Part shown: piece by piece, positions 49,601 to 61,119 of the stretch
How the letters are laid out: every line of letters starts with the position of its first letter
Numbering within the stretch: the first letter of the stretch is position 1
Assembly: GCA_964017125.1 (NCBI GenBank)
Contig: OZ024914.1
Coordinates: 31,059,149 to 31,123,148, forward strand
DNA from: Flabesymbios commensalis
Taxonomy: Eukaryota; Annelida; Polychaeta; Terebellida; Flabelligeridae
Direction of reading: 5' to 3'
DNA: 64,000 nt
Notes under the pieces: generated by a model
Database searches by the model: none
What the model saw: only the letters and a program-made list of their open reading frames with translations
Told to the model about the DNA's origin: nothing
Position numbers and translations under genes: made by a program

Positions 49601-52600
49601 GGCTTCTGAGTTCGGGAACTTTTATTCCAGTTTATTCTAGTTTATATTATCTTCAATTGCCATATTTACCTAAATCGCCCTACACCGCCATAAGTAGAGC
49701 TAACAGTGACTGGGGGAATGCTGTTGACCACTGTCGCACCGTTACAACTATGATCCTTGATATGTGCGTCAAAGTCCAGCAGGAGCAGGCATTTACAGTC
49801 AGTAACTGTTAAAACGACATTACCATATTGGCTACATTGTAATCAGTTGTTATAAAAATATATTGTTCTACATCAAATATTTTAAAACTTAACTATTCAA
49901 ATATTATATCATTATTCTGTATTTTATTACATTGTTTCGTATTCAAGTTACTATTATATATTTTATTGTTGAGTTTTAATTTAAATCAAAGCAATAGCTT
50001 CTGGTATGTGAATATAAAACTATAAAGTTATCAATCAGATTATAATTAACTTACCTCCATTTTCGGATACCATAGCACTAGGACATCTCTCATCTGCCTG
50101 TATACAAGGTGCTCCAGATAAAGCAGTGGGCGTGTTGAACATAGCACCACATGGACACTGTATGCTGTCAAGCTGAGTCACTTTACCAGATTCCTCAGAT
50201 CTCACACAGATGTGATAACTACCACAGTTATCAGTGTCAGCCACGAACCCGATACCTCTAGTATCGTAAGTCTGACACTGCAGGCATGATTGAATCGCAA
50301 TTACTGCAACATAATCATCAATGTGAACAAAAATCACATTGAATCACATAACATGCAAACTTAACTAGGTATTGTATGGGCCTGCATAATATGCTTTCTG
50401 GTCGGATTTGATTCTCAGCCCCACATTCATAGACATCAGTAATAAAACTATATATATATGTTATGTAGCTCCACGTCACGGGAGATATATATCCCAATAG
50501 TAATACTGTGGATCTGGTAATATTCGCGAGGTTTTAATTTTCGCGAATTTCGCGAAGAGGACAAATTCGCGAATTCAAGAATCTCGCAAAAAATATTTTT
50601 ATAATAGCGCTACTAAAGATAAATGAAAATTCGCGAATTCTAAACTTCGTGAAAATTCCCAAAATCAGAAATTCGCGAAAATTTAATCCCGCGAAAATTA
50701 CCAGATCTACAGTATACGCTTATTTTATCTTGGATTTTTTTTAAAGATAAACAGTTACTTACACATCAATGACTCATTTTAAGTTTATGTGTTATATTAA
50801 AAAATTATTCACAAATTTAACATCTTGTTTATCATGTATAATACTGTATAATGTATATGTTTGTATGTGTTGTCATATGACAATAAGTCAGACATGTATT
50901 CTGAAGGCCTATGTCAATTCAAACAGCTTATGAGATCTACGTGGTTGTTACCCAACAAATACGAGATTTTGACACTATGCTCAACGTCTTGTGTTAGCGG
51001 TATTATAATATTTAACTAGTGAAAGAGCAACACCTCGAATTTTAACTCTATGAACAGTCTTAGCACAATGTAGCCGAGTTTATGAAAGGAAAAAAAATAT
51101 AGAGACACGGATGTGTTAGTCATTTTCACCGCCTTTCTAATACGTACCCTCATGTATCCTGTCAACCACTGCGCTCACAGCGTCAACTGGAAAGTCAAAT
51201 GAATCCACAGCCATGTATAAATAGTGGAAACTGGCATAGTTGATCATGTTCGTCTCTGTTACGTCATTTCCGATACCAATAATGATGATTATAACTCCCA
51301 AGTTCTTAACAGCGGTGGCCTACGAAACACACATCAAGAGTAAAATATGGGAATTCACGTATTCACTCATTTATTATGTTTATGCAAAATTCAATTTCAT
51401 CATTATTTTGTTCACGTTCTAATTCACTCATTTTGTGTGAAAGATGAATATTTAAACGCAAATGAAGTGAAATAAACTATTTGACAGATATAATTTAAAA
51501 TCATTTTTAAGAGATCACCTAATTAGACAAGTTTACCAATAAATATTGAGCAATGATGCACACTCATAACTTCACGCAAGGTGTCGCAATGTTGAATTAG
51601 ATATGTTTGGTATCTAGTATTACACATCAATTGCATACATGCATGTACATAAACATGATAAAGTATAAGTATAAGATATGTTTGGTATCTAGTATTACAC
51701 ATCAATTGCATACATGCATGTACATAAACATGATAAAGTATAAGTATGTTATATAGATCAGAACACTTACTGCTGCAGCGCTCCCAGGGAAATCAGACGG
51801 ATCTCCATCAGTGATAAATACTACTATTTGAGGGACGTCTGTGCGATTTGTTGGTAATGAGAAAACTTGAGCGGCCGCGTTGAAACCTTTTAAATGATTC
51901 GTGCCTCCTCCTGAAATCACAGGCATGAATCAGTTGAATGTGATTTACATTGAGAAATCGCATAATAAACATGAGTACAAATATAATGTTTTGCAAGCAT
52001 ATTGGTGCTCTCTTTGTACATCACTATCTCTCAAACAAGAGCTCAAACTCAATTTTGTGTTAATTTATTATATTTATGGCGAATTCTATTAAACACGTTG
52101 AAGCAATTCTGATTTATTGTTGGTATACCGTCTACGGCGCTGGACCAATATTAAAGCAACATTGGTCCCACGTAGTGTTTGTTGGGCAATCACTACTTAC
52201 GGACTCTGATCCAGGACTTGATGTCCGCCACCACACTCTCCTTATCCGCGTGTTGTTGTAAGTCAAACTCTATCCTGGCAGAGCTGGAAAATGTCACAGC
52301 TCCAAATTGTACATCATCCGGACCAACTGTGAAAGTGTTCACAATGTCCGTCATAAAATCAGTCTGATTCTTGTACTCATCAGTCTGAAAATAACGTACA
52401 AGGGTGATGGACATTACTATAGTTTTGCTGACTTTCAATTTTATAGAGTTACAGCAGGCATGCTTTATACAAATGATGAGCACATTTGTCATTGTCCGGA
52501 TTTGAATCTAATGTTGTTGATCGCTGGAGCGAAACACTAAGTAATAGACAATTCGACAAACAAATTAAATGCTACAAACATTCGGGTTATTTGACGGTTA

Positions 52601-53455
52601 TTTCGGGTTTTTGAGTGTCGATTCTCCCCGTCACGTGTTATAGGATTCACATTAGACGTTGTGAATAGTTTTCGCTGATTGCTCAGTCAATTCTCAATCA
52701 ATTGCTTGGACATTTTACAAACGGCGCCTAGGCCTACCCGGTATAGCTTATAAGTTCAAAAAATAACATGTAATAAATGTGACAAAATGTCACCTTCTCC
52801 CAGCAAACACAAAACATTTGCAGAACACATTTATACAATGTTTGACCAACGTCGAAGACGTTGTGCTGACAGCATTGTATCAATGTTATACAAATGTTTT
52901 GTGTTTGCTGGATATAAACCCATTAGCTTCGTCTGAAATACTTCGCCGCATAAGTAAAAAATAGTGCGTGTAAAATTTCAAGAAAATTGGTTAAAAATTG
53001 ATCAGCGAATTTCATTCACCCTGGCTAACCTAGAATTTGTAACATAGACAATATTGTTGCTCCACATTATAACCAAATTGATCCATCAATTGCTTAAAAC
53101 AAACACTCACCGACACACTCCACGAGTCGTCCATGACGAGAACTATATCAGCTTTGTCAGCAGAAGCTAAACAAAAGTGAAATAAACATACAATATAAGT
53201 TCTATATTTATAAGACAAACACAAAATAGCTAAAAAAAATGTCCACAATTTATTTAAATGTAAACTCATAAAATAATTATATAATATTGCAAACGTGTCT
53301 TATTGTATCAAGTCTAGTTATAAATCACTAATAGTGAATGTTTAATTTAGAAAGTAAGCTAAATTACATTCTACGACGTGAATATAATAATGAATAATCG
53401 TAGTCAACTTACCTGCACCACCTACGCATATGAATAGAAGCAAGAGTAATCCCAT
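46615..53455 (-). CDS. Secreted vWA + chitin-binding + laminin-G protein (Pif/BMSP-like), 12 exons
   Basis: Minus-strand coding exons: 53455-53413, 53166-53111, 52384-52201, 51910-51771, 51319-51148, 50303-50055, 49805-49670, 48882-48684, 48383-48228, 48039-47892, 47034-46943 and 46659-46615. All introns are GT-AG, phases agree, and the total is 1620 nt = 539 residues plus TAG. Residues 1-15 (MGLLLLLFICVGGAG) are a signal peptide. Residues ~21-195 are a vWA domain with a full metal site: D27, S29, S31, T98 and D129 (in ITDGD). Residues ~205-272 have the cysteine spacing of a peritrophin-A (CBM14) chitin-binding domain (CLQC, NCGSYHIC, CPCGAMF). Residues ~285-535 read as a divergent laminin-G domain (LLLLDFD, VALWFMY, LNLYLTPDGE, FVGLMDN), with a Lys-rich insert at ~329-355. 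vWA + CBM14 + LamG is the layout of Pif/BMSP shell-matrix proteins, so an extracellular chitin-associated matrix role is likely. Orthology is not proven. Confidence 0.9.
47147..47255. repeat. CAGCAAACAC palindrome (AATTTGTATA subtype), in vWA-gene intron
   Basis: Left arm CCCAGAAAACACAAACAATT; right arm ends TGTTTGTGTTTGTTGGG. CAAACAATTTGTATA is present in both arms and is private to this copy. Confidence 0.85.
47437..47870. repeat. Composite repeat with two palindromes (TACAGTGCGG and TTCACCCAC types)
   Basis: A head (GACTTTAGTCGTTTTTTATC, TTGTTATTGGAAACGAAATC) is followed by CAAATCATCATAAATATC-like sequence. Next comes palindrome 47659-47752 (CTTACAGTGCGGCGATCGAC with GTCGATCCCCGCGCTGTAAAG), then palindrome 47768-47832 (AATTTTCACCCACTTGAAG with CTTCAAGTTGGTGGAATT). 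It lies in an intron of the vWA gene, between the exons at 46943 and 47892. Confidence 0.75.
50505..50716. mobile_element. MITE-like element rich in TTCGCGAA, in vWA-gene intron 5
   Basis: ACTGTGGATCTGGTAATATT on the left is mirrored by AATTACCAGATCTACAGT on the right. Multiple TTCGCGAA words fill both arms (~50-60 bp). It lies in the intron between exons 51148 and 50303. Confidence 0.7.
50951..51000. repeat. CAGCAAACAC palindrome, 50-bp remnant lacking its centre
   Basis: CCCAACAAATACGAGATTTT is followed directly by CAACGTCTTGTGTTAGCGG, so most of the interior is absent. Confidence 0.5.
51599..51748. repeat. Near-identical 75-bp tandem duplication in vWA-gene intron 4
   Basis: 51599-51673 and 51674-51748 differ only at the last base. 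The duplication ends 12 bp before the splice donor of the exon 51910-51771. The near identity implies a very recent event or an assembly artefact. Confidence 0.95.
52088..52186. repeat. CAGCAAACAC palindrome, decayed, beside vWA exon 3
   Basis: The right arm is clear (GGTCCCACGTAGTGTTTGTTGGG in two parts); the left arm is diverged (AAACACGTTGAAGCAATT). It ends 14 bp from the coding exon 52201-52384. Confidence 0.55.
52799..52911. repeat. CAGCAAACAC palindrome (ACATTT subtype), in vWA-gene intron
   Basis: Left arm CCCAGCAAACACAAAACATT; right arm ends AATGTTTTGTGTTTGCTGG. Subtype words are shared with the half copy at 44698. Confidence 0.85.
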
Positions 53456-55590
53456 TTCACAGTTTTTGTCTACAAATAAAATACGAGTAACATTTTAAAT
53501 AGTGGTCACGGAATAAAGAAAAACACTTCACCTGTGGTTTTAAATATCAAAACGCCTGCAAAAAAAGTTTAGGAAATATGCAACACCTAAAACACAACAC
53601 GAACCTAATTAAATCCTACCCAATGGGATTCAATCCTGTCATGATAGTGTCACGAGTTTGTAGCACAACATAGAAAATACTTTCACAAAAATCCGCTATT
53701 ATTTGCTAATAAGCACTCCTAATGATGGGGGTATTTTCACGTTTTAACTATACTTAGAAGCACATAAATAAATCCAGTTATCAAAACCAAAACCAAAGTT
53801 TATTTTAACTTGGCGAAAGGTTGCGGTAATAATTACCTGATTAGTCAAGAATAAATCAGTCATTTGTGACATTTTATTTTTCATGACTACGGCTTTATAT
53901 TAGATCAGAGGAGCTGGGTGTATAGTGAACAGACACACGTGTAAACCCTTTCATCACCAAGGACGACTCTGCAGTCGTTTTTAAGCTGCTTTAATATATG
54001 GGCAAATCACCGTCATTGGGAATGAAATGTTTGTTTAACCATAACGATTTGCAAATGTTTGGTATCAATTTAAATAGATATAAATAATTTTTACCCACTT
54101 GGAGTTGTGGGTTGCGGTAGCGAGACACAACTTCAAGTGGGTGAAAATTTAAATTCTATAATTTAGTGCTTTGAGGGCTCACACAATTTGAATAACAACG
54201 GAATGACGGGCTGTGGAATGCCGATTCTGTCAGGTGACATAGTTTGTCATTGGTAATTGGTCAAGGGTAGAATACTATACTTTGTCTACTAATTCGAGTT
54301 AGTCAGATATCAGTATAATTACCATAGCAGGTTAAGCAATTTTGCAAATTACATGAATTAGCCAAAGTGTAGAGGTTAAGAAAGATAATAGATTGAACCG
54401 TACGAACCTTTAATATCAGTAACGCTTTGTTGTCGTTTTGTTGAAGTATTACGCCTGACAATGGCTTGTTTCTTCTGGCTTGTTTCTTCTTACTCAACAC
54501 TCTTTTTAGCACTTAAAATGCGGAGCGTTTTCTGATTAGAATCACGTAGTTTCCTATGATATTATGTGTTGTTTTCTCATATATATTGTATTTTAAAGTG
54601 TCTTCTAATATATTCCTTACTTTACGTGTGGTTAATATGTTCAAATAACTTTCATCCGAGTGGTTGATTATCGATATAATCATGAAACGACTTGCCGACT
54701 TTATATATCCACGAAACGAGATGACGTGCCATTTTTGTGGGCTGAGTGAACCCTTTAATTACCACTCTCGTATATGTAGGGGCCTATATATTCTCATCCT
54801 TAAAATATAGACCACTGAAGTTAAAAGGTTCTGTCGTCACCATTTGATAATCACAATCAATTATTGTTTATGGACATATAATGTATATTCCATTTAGAGT
54901 GGAAATACAAAGGCAATGTACAATTTGATCTAAATTAAAAATGTAAAGAAATACCCGAAGAGCAAAAGGGGTATGGTTTTAAACAAGGTCAGGTTGTTCA
55001 TAATACCGGGTAGTCGTAACCACAAACACCTGTCATTGATTTAATGATCCATGTGAGATTTGATTACCCCCGGAACTCATTAATCATATTTATGAGCCAT
55101 ATATTATGTACTGTAGCCAAATTATCATGACTTCATTCATCTGACTAAAAACATTAGACAAAATTCATTTTTCGTGTGCTAATGAACTCATATGTACTGT
55201 TTTGTATGTTTTTAACCATAATTGACATTGAGAAATATCAATCTACCGTAATTGATAATTAAGCAGTCGTATATCATGTATCCTACTTGGGATGGAACGC
55301 TTCATGATGACTCATGATTTAGTAAGCATTGCTGACAAATTAACTAACCCATTATAACAAGTAGGCCTAATCCGTCAAAGACAGTCGCGAACTATAATGT
55401 AATGCAGTGATTTTATAGGCCTTTTTCTGCGAACCTAATTAAATTAAATTAATTGGCCGGAAGTATGGCTGTAGTCGAGTTCATTGAATTACTAGCGTAA
55501 TATTAAAAGCCTTCTAATTATTGTAGATCCGGAAATAATAATGAATATAATTTAATTCGAATGAATCAACGACACATGTGTAAAACGGAC
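53456..55590. other. Non-coding, upstream of the vWA gene
   Basis: No promoter element could be assigned. It holds a composite repeat at ~53945-54200, whose palindrome is 54085-54151 (AATTTTTACCCACTTGG with CTTCAAGTGGGTGAAAATT). No other gene was recognised. Confidence 0.45.
54085..54151. repeat. TTCACCCACTTGAAG palindrome, copy
   Basis: Same family as 30737, with the loop GGGTTGCGGTAGCGAGAC in the opposite orientation to the copy at 58442, as expected for a palindrome inserted or inverted either way. Confidence 0.75.
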
Positions 55591-55597
55591 TTGTGTT

Positions 55598-55775
55598 CAT
55601 GTTTCTTCCCCGCTCACTCGTATCGATACAGTATTGAGGTGAGGATATGTGACCGAGAGGTATTTTGTTTGGCCTCAGACCACAACGGCTCAAATATCGA
55701 ATCATGTGTCTGGCAGTATTATCTGATTCGCCTCACTGGATATTATCCTAATCTAGCCTGTATAAATTTACAAAA
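55598..55775 (+). mobile_element. SINE copy 5, diverged, next to assembly gap
   Basis: GTTTCTTCCCCGCTCACTCG, TGTGACCGAGAGGTATTTTG, CGGCTCAAATATCGAATC and a TAGCCTGTATAAATTTACAA tail match the linker, head 2 and tail of the copy at 16940. Confidence 0.65.
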
Positions 55776-55788
55776 AAGTTTTTTGAAG

Positions 55789-55988
55789 NNNNNNNNNNNN
55801 NNNNNNNNNNNNNNNNNNNNNNNNNNNNNNNNNNNNNNNNNNNNNNNNNNNNNNNNNNNNNNNNNNNNNNNNNNNNNNNNNNNNNNNNNNNNNNNNNNNN
55901 NNNNNNNNNNNNNNNNNNNNNNNNNNNNNNNNNNNNNNNNNNNNNNNNNNNNNNNNNNNNNNNNNNNNNNNNNNNNNNNNNNNNNNNN
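55789..55988. other. Assembly gap (200 N)
   Basis: Exactly 200 unknown bases. Sequence after it (55989-56400) is richer in G+C and may be a different repeat; open frames running through the gap are meaningless. Confidence 1.
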
Positions 55989-56289
55989 CCTCCAAGGGAA
56001 GCTGCAGCCTCCTCGTATCTGGCCATAATCTTCGGGCGGATTGCCAGTGGCGTACCCTGGGACCTCCGATCAACTGCGCTGCCAATGCAGCTCTCGCATC
56101 AGTGCTGGTGCTGGTGTAGGCCGTAGTAGCCTACAACAACCGGCATGTTGATGACATTAGGTCTCTCGCGAGGAATGAATGAAATTACCCTTTCTATTGT
56201 TACTCTGGGGACTATCCGACCCGAGGATGGCGGAGCTGCGCAAAATGCCACGGAGCTTCAGCATTAAATTGCACAGCGAAACTTAAGTC

Positions 56290-56345
56290 TCCGACCGTCT
56301 GGGCATGTCTGGGGGTAGATCCCCTAGACATACCCAGAACCCCTT
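56290..56345. repeat. Short hairpin CTGGGCATGTCTGGGG
   Basis: CTGGGCATGTCTGGGG is mirrored by CCCCTAGACATACCCAG after a short loop. The function is unknown; it may belong to an unidentified repeat at 55989-56400. Confidence 0.5.
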
Positions 56346-56570
56346 ATCGGACGAGCGAAGGAAAACGCTCTCAATAACCCACCCTCCCCCACCCTCACAT
56401 CATCATCTGTGTACATCATTCATCTCATCAATTGACTACAACGTTTTTATCGTATTACAACGTCACTTAAAATACCATTTATGCCGAAAAGTGACGTAAA
56501 GCAATGATTTACTACTACTACCACTTGAAAACCTAGGCTATGGGTCTACGGCCATTATAAATATGTTTAC

Positions 56571-56735
56571 TCTTACAGTGCGGGGATCGCCTTTATTCGT
56601 CAGAATCTGACGTCTTTCAGTCTACGTCTGATAATAATAATACGTTTTACACGCTGCCTTAACACAAACAAACATAACAAACACACGATGTTCACCCTGG
56701 GATGTATAAAGTCGGTCCCCGCGCTGTAAGGGTTA
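56571..56735. repeat. TACAGTGCGG palindrome with expanded loop
   Basis: CTTACAGTGCGGGGATCG and GGTCCCCGCGCTGTAAGGG are the arms. About 95 bp of extra sequence (with CACAAACAAACATAACAAAC) separates them, unlike the compact copies at 47659 and 59041. Confidence 0.65.
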
Positions 56736-56759
56736 ATATCAGAATAATCAACGTCTAAT

Positions 56760-58160
56760 CTTGCCAAAATACCAACAGTACGGCGGAAAATAAATCAACA
56801 CTTTAAATCATCATAATGTCTCAAAACATTGGATTCGTTAAAGTCCGACTGAAGTTTCTAGATGGCCTACACATTTTAATGGCTTGTCATCTTCATCCAC
56901 CGTAAAGTGGGAATTGCGATAACAATCCGTGGCTTGTAGCACAGGGACATGACGTCATGCCGCCATTGACGTGATCAACTAATGACTGGAAATACGCTTA
57001 TCCAATGAGAAGTGGAATAGAAAATGTGAAAATATTGAGCACTATAGTATTATATCTCGGCATCTAGGACAAAGCGCCCTACTTGCCTCCTAAAATTAAG
57101 AGGAAAAGCTTAAGCACCGAGGCAAAATAAACGTATTCCGTAAGTCCAATAGGGTCAATAAGGGTGATTGCAACAGCAACAGAACAAATACAATATACAA
57201 TAAACAAACCAAATCTCACAGCATTCAGAGAACGTTGGGTCATTTAGATGGAATTCCGTGGTCACAATATCTTGAGATTTCCATATTTAATTCAATAAAG
57301 ATTAACCAAATAAAGGCGACAGTTGTATTTAATCTAATTCCATTTGGTAAAAACTATTTACTAGGCCTCTATATCTTATATGAAAATAATATGAGTCCAC
57401 TTAAATTTAAGAAGAAAGTATCATAATGTGTTGTACTTTACTTTTCTGATATTTATATGTATTTAACATGTAAAATTATTTTTATACTTTCAACCAACAA
57501 GGATATTCAACGCAGATGGTGTAGGAGGAAATACATAAATGTATTAATATTGAACATTTTTCGTCGAGATCCGGGTTGGTCGATTTAAGAAAAAACAATG
57601 GACAAAAGGATTGTAATTTTAATATTTTATAGTGGTGTTACGTTATGTACTACTTGATGGCAGAAAATTATATTATAATTAGAATATATAATTGGCTGTA
57701 TAACTCGTCACTTCTAGAGGGGAAAATAATGTCATGGGAATCTTCATAGTTACTAATTTAGCATGTTTATAAATACTTATGATGCCAGTCGCTCACACAA
57801 TTGACAATGGGACAATAAACATTAAATAACGATTTGCATTCTTGCTTGGAAACATAAGTGCCAATTAGTACATCGCACTGCATATGAGACGGCCATCAAT
57901 CAGGTTTTAGAATAATATTATTTCTAAAGCGAATATACCGCGAAACAAAACAAAAACAATGCATTCGTCACTGAAGTACTTGCGCATGTAAAATATTTTA
58001 CACGAATATGAATTTGAAAATAGTGTGTTGCTCATTGATGCTATTCACTTTATTATAAAATAAGGAATATATTAAATTTTATCTTAAACAATTCGTGATA
58101 AGTTTATATACCCGACTACAGCAGCTGTGTAGACGTTACAGGACGACAAAAAGTATTTTA
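56760..58160. other. Non-coding stretch, no gene seen
   Basis: No coding exon, RNA gene or element ends were recognised. Confidence 0.4.
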
Positions 58161-58175
58161 CATACCGATATCACA

Positions 58176-58268
58176 TAGACATGGACATAGACATAGACAC
58201 AGACATAGCTATAGACATAGACAGAGACATAGACATAGACATAGACATAGACATAGACATAGACATAT
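58176..58268. repeat. (ACATAG)n microsatellite
   Basis: Imperfect AGACATAGACATAGACATAG run. Confidence 0.85.
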
Positions 58269-58441
58269 CTTTCGTGTCCTAAATATATAATATCATATCA
58301 GATAATATCAATATAAAATCATATAATATGTACAGACAATTTCTTGCTGACATTTCCCGTTTAATAATTTACATACATTATGATAATACTCGCGTAAAAA
58401 AGGTTAATTTTTATGCAAACTGGATCTTATTGTACTATTTA

Positions 58442-58504
58442 TATTTTCACCCACTTGAAGTTGTGTCTCGCTACCGCGATTCACAACTTCAATTGCGTGA
58501 AAAT
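58442..58504. repeat. TTCACCCACTTGAAG palindrome, copy
   Basis: TTTTCACCCACTTGAAGTTG is mirrored by CAACTTCAATTGCGTGAAAA. Confidence 0.75.
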
Positions 58505-59040
58505 CTGGCAGTAGATTGAACAAAATCATAACATGGCATACGTCATCATACGAAATATTCAAATTGATGTGAAAATAGGGTACCAGTAAGGGTTTCAAAT
58601 GCGAAGGTATGGGTTTCATAGTCTGATATCAGTTGTGCAGACCGTTCAGCAGACTGACATTTTACCCTCTGGTGTCATATGACATTGAGCTCTGAGATCA
58701 TTTCGGCGCCCGGAACATATTGTACACATTGCCATCTGCGTCCTATACCAGGTGCTCTTTTACATCCGAGTAAAGTATAAGTGTATGAGGGTAAAGTGAC
58801 TGATGATGCAACATCGAGAGCAACAACTAACGTTATTTCTTAACTTTCAGAGGAGAGAAACATGCTATTTCTCTCAAAGTCTATTATGTGCAACAATCAA
58901 CACAGAGATTTAAAAATGGTGGTATTGCCTTCGATTTTTTTCAATTTCAAATCATCATAAATATCTTAGTCAGCTCTTTCCGCTTCATTTTAATACCTAT
59001 GTTATGGGTCAAACGTTACGGCACTTATAAATATTTTAAT

Positions 59041-59105
59041 CTTTCAGTGCGGGGATCGACATTAGATATCTAAATCTAAACTCAGTCGCCGCACTGAAAG
59101 GGTTA
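59041..59105. repeat. TTCAGTGCGG palindrome (paired variant)
   Basis: CTTTCAGTGCGGGGATCGAC pairs with GTCGCCGCACTGAAAGGG. TTCAG replaces the TACAG of the copies at 47659 and 56571 in both arms. Confidence 0.75.
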
Positions 59106-59878
59106 ACACATGGGTGTTTTGAACCCATGGATAACCAGTGAAAACCCAATAATTTGAGCATTACGCACTCTTTGCAGATAAAAATTATATATTATAGTGC
59201 TGAGTTGCAATACAATAAAGATATACACCGACAAGCCTATAGTATTATGTTATCTAAATCGTCAAGGCTAAATATCTGTCAATTGAATGTTCCCCCCAGT
59301 TTAAATTGTCACGATAGCGTGTATAAGCGATCGCTAACAGTGTCGGGAATAATATTTTTTCTAGTGATAAAATGTACTTTGTGCAAAGTAAAATTACTTT
59401 GAGCGAATCCCCTCACCACAGAACTCAGTGACGAAAAGGGTTTTCTGCACAGTGTAGACTGAAATGGGCATGTGCATCTATTGTACGAAAGAAACGGATA
59501 AATAGATTAAACGTTAACAGCATTGGACGCTAAGGCCACTTTGTTTTATTTCTCTGTTTTAGATCAGAAAAAAAACAAAATCTAATGAGGGAGGGTGGCA
59601 AAAAATGTTACGGATAAAAAAACATTGCCTATTTTTGGTGAGGGCGACGACATAAAAAAACTGACTTTTTTTTTAAAAAGTTAATGAGGGCGACGAAAAA
59701 AAGAAGCGAAAAAAACATAGCTGGAAAAATGTGCTTTAATCTCCTGAAATGATCTTGTTTCTTTCCGAATGTTTTTTTATCTCCCGAAATTAACTGGGCA
59801 GAAAAAAACCACATGTTTTTTGGTAATACGCGGCCCAAATCTAATGCGCGCGCTCATCTAAAACAGAGGAAAAACGTA

Positions 59879-61114
59879 GGGCTGTTCCTTCAAAAATCCG
59901 AGCTCCCCCCATGGACGGCAATCGTTTTTTTTCCGGGGACGGTGGTATACAGACAATTTTTAATTCCGGAGGGGGTGGTGGGTTTTAATTGACACTTTTT
60001 CCGGTGGGTGTGGTATTTTGTCAATAAATATTACCGCGGTGGGTGGTGGTAGGCTAATCAGCAGCCTGAAATCCGCGGTGATAGGTGTCTTTTCTTAATT
60101 ATTTTTATTTAATATACATGTAGTTATAAGACGTTTAAAAGCAATTTAACAAATAATCACGTACTCCTCTTGCATACGGTTTTTTAAGACAAATTGCAGC
60201 CATGTGCAATGCCCATGCACGGCCCATGCTCATAAGCAAGCTCATCAGAGTATGTCGAGTAGGAAAGCCACTCGACAATTTGACGTAGGTCACTGCTTTC
60301 TGGTTCATTTTCAATTATCGTTAGGGCCTTCCACCAAATTGGCTTATCATAAGTGACCATTTGAATCACGCTATAGCGTTTAGCATGGTCATATGAAAGA
60401 AATTGTGAATTTGAGTGAATACATGACAAATTTCCTGGTCTAATTAAGTCTATCATTAGTAAGAAAACACCTGAAGACGCCCCAGCATTGGGTCCATCGT
60501 GGATAGGCTGCATCATGCCAACCCATGATGGGCGTGGTGATCTGAGATTTAAAGAGATGGGGCATCCGTGGCCTACACATTGTCATTAGTGCATGCATGG
60601 TACCGGTACAGTGTTAATTTTTTAATATTTTAAATTATGAAGGCCTTTTGTGACTGTTATACATTGAATGTTGATACGACCCACAGGGGCTATATCAGCA
60701 GCATATGCAAGACAAATTTTTTGAATTTCTATAAAAAGCTCTGACATATGCGCGTTGAAGCCAAGCATGGGCAGTTTGCATAGAAAAAAATACTCATTTT
60801 TGGCTAAAATCAGGTGCGGATCGAGGGGGGGGGGGGGGGTGCGCACTATAAGCCGATATAGTATGGCATCCTAAATAATCAGTCAAAAGCGTTAAAACGA
60901 AAAAAGGAACCACTCATGACATTTCAGGAAAACTATGTTCAAATCCGGGGTTGGTGGTATATGAGCCATGAATAAATTCCGGGACTGTGGTGCCAAAAAA
61001 ACTTGGGAAATCCGGGCTCTGTGATGGCTCAAGAACCAAGATTTCCGGGAGGGGTGGGGAGAGTTTTTTAATTGCCGTCCATGGGGGAAGCTAGGATTTT
61101 TACTGGAACAGCCC
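59879..61114 (-). mobile_element. Deleted DNA transposon with GGGCTGTTCC ends and XPG-family fragment
   Basis: The left end (GGGCTGTTCCTTCAAAAATC, then CCCCCATGGACGGCAAT) is matched in inverted form by the right end, to 61114, over ~45 bp. Beyond that, both sides hold G-rich sub-repeats (TTCCGGGG, GGTGGTGG). Inside, on the minus strand, is a fragment of the same protein family as the gene at 25643-30106. The interior is far too short for a complete gene, so this is a deletion derivative. The ends differ from those of the element at 25010, so it is a separate lineage. Confidence 0.7.
60184..60720 (-). pseudogene. Fragment of Academ-like (XPG/CXC family) transposase
   Basis: Read on the minus strand, ADIAPVGRINIQ (near 60700-60660) is followed by an open stretch 60516-60184 with FLLMIDL, LSCIHSNSQFLSYDHAKRYS, DKPIWWKALTIIENEP and SDLRQIV. 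These lines are characteristic of the central part of the same multi-copy family, corresponding to the FLPLIDR ... ADQQLYKIVID part at 28.4-28.2 kb. The N-terminal and nuclease parts are gone. Confidence 0.65.
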
Positions 61115-61119
61115 TTAGT

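Noticed and set aside
55561-56085. Open frames of 92-155 residues around 55.8-56.0 kb
   Set aside because: They run through 200 unknown bases.
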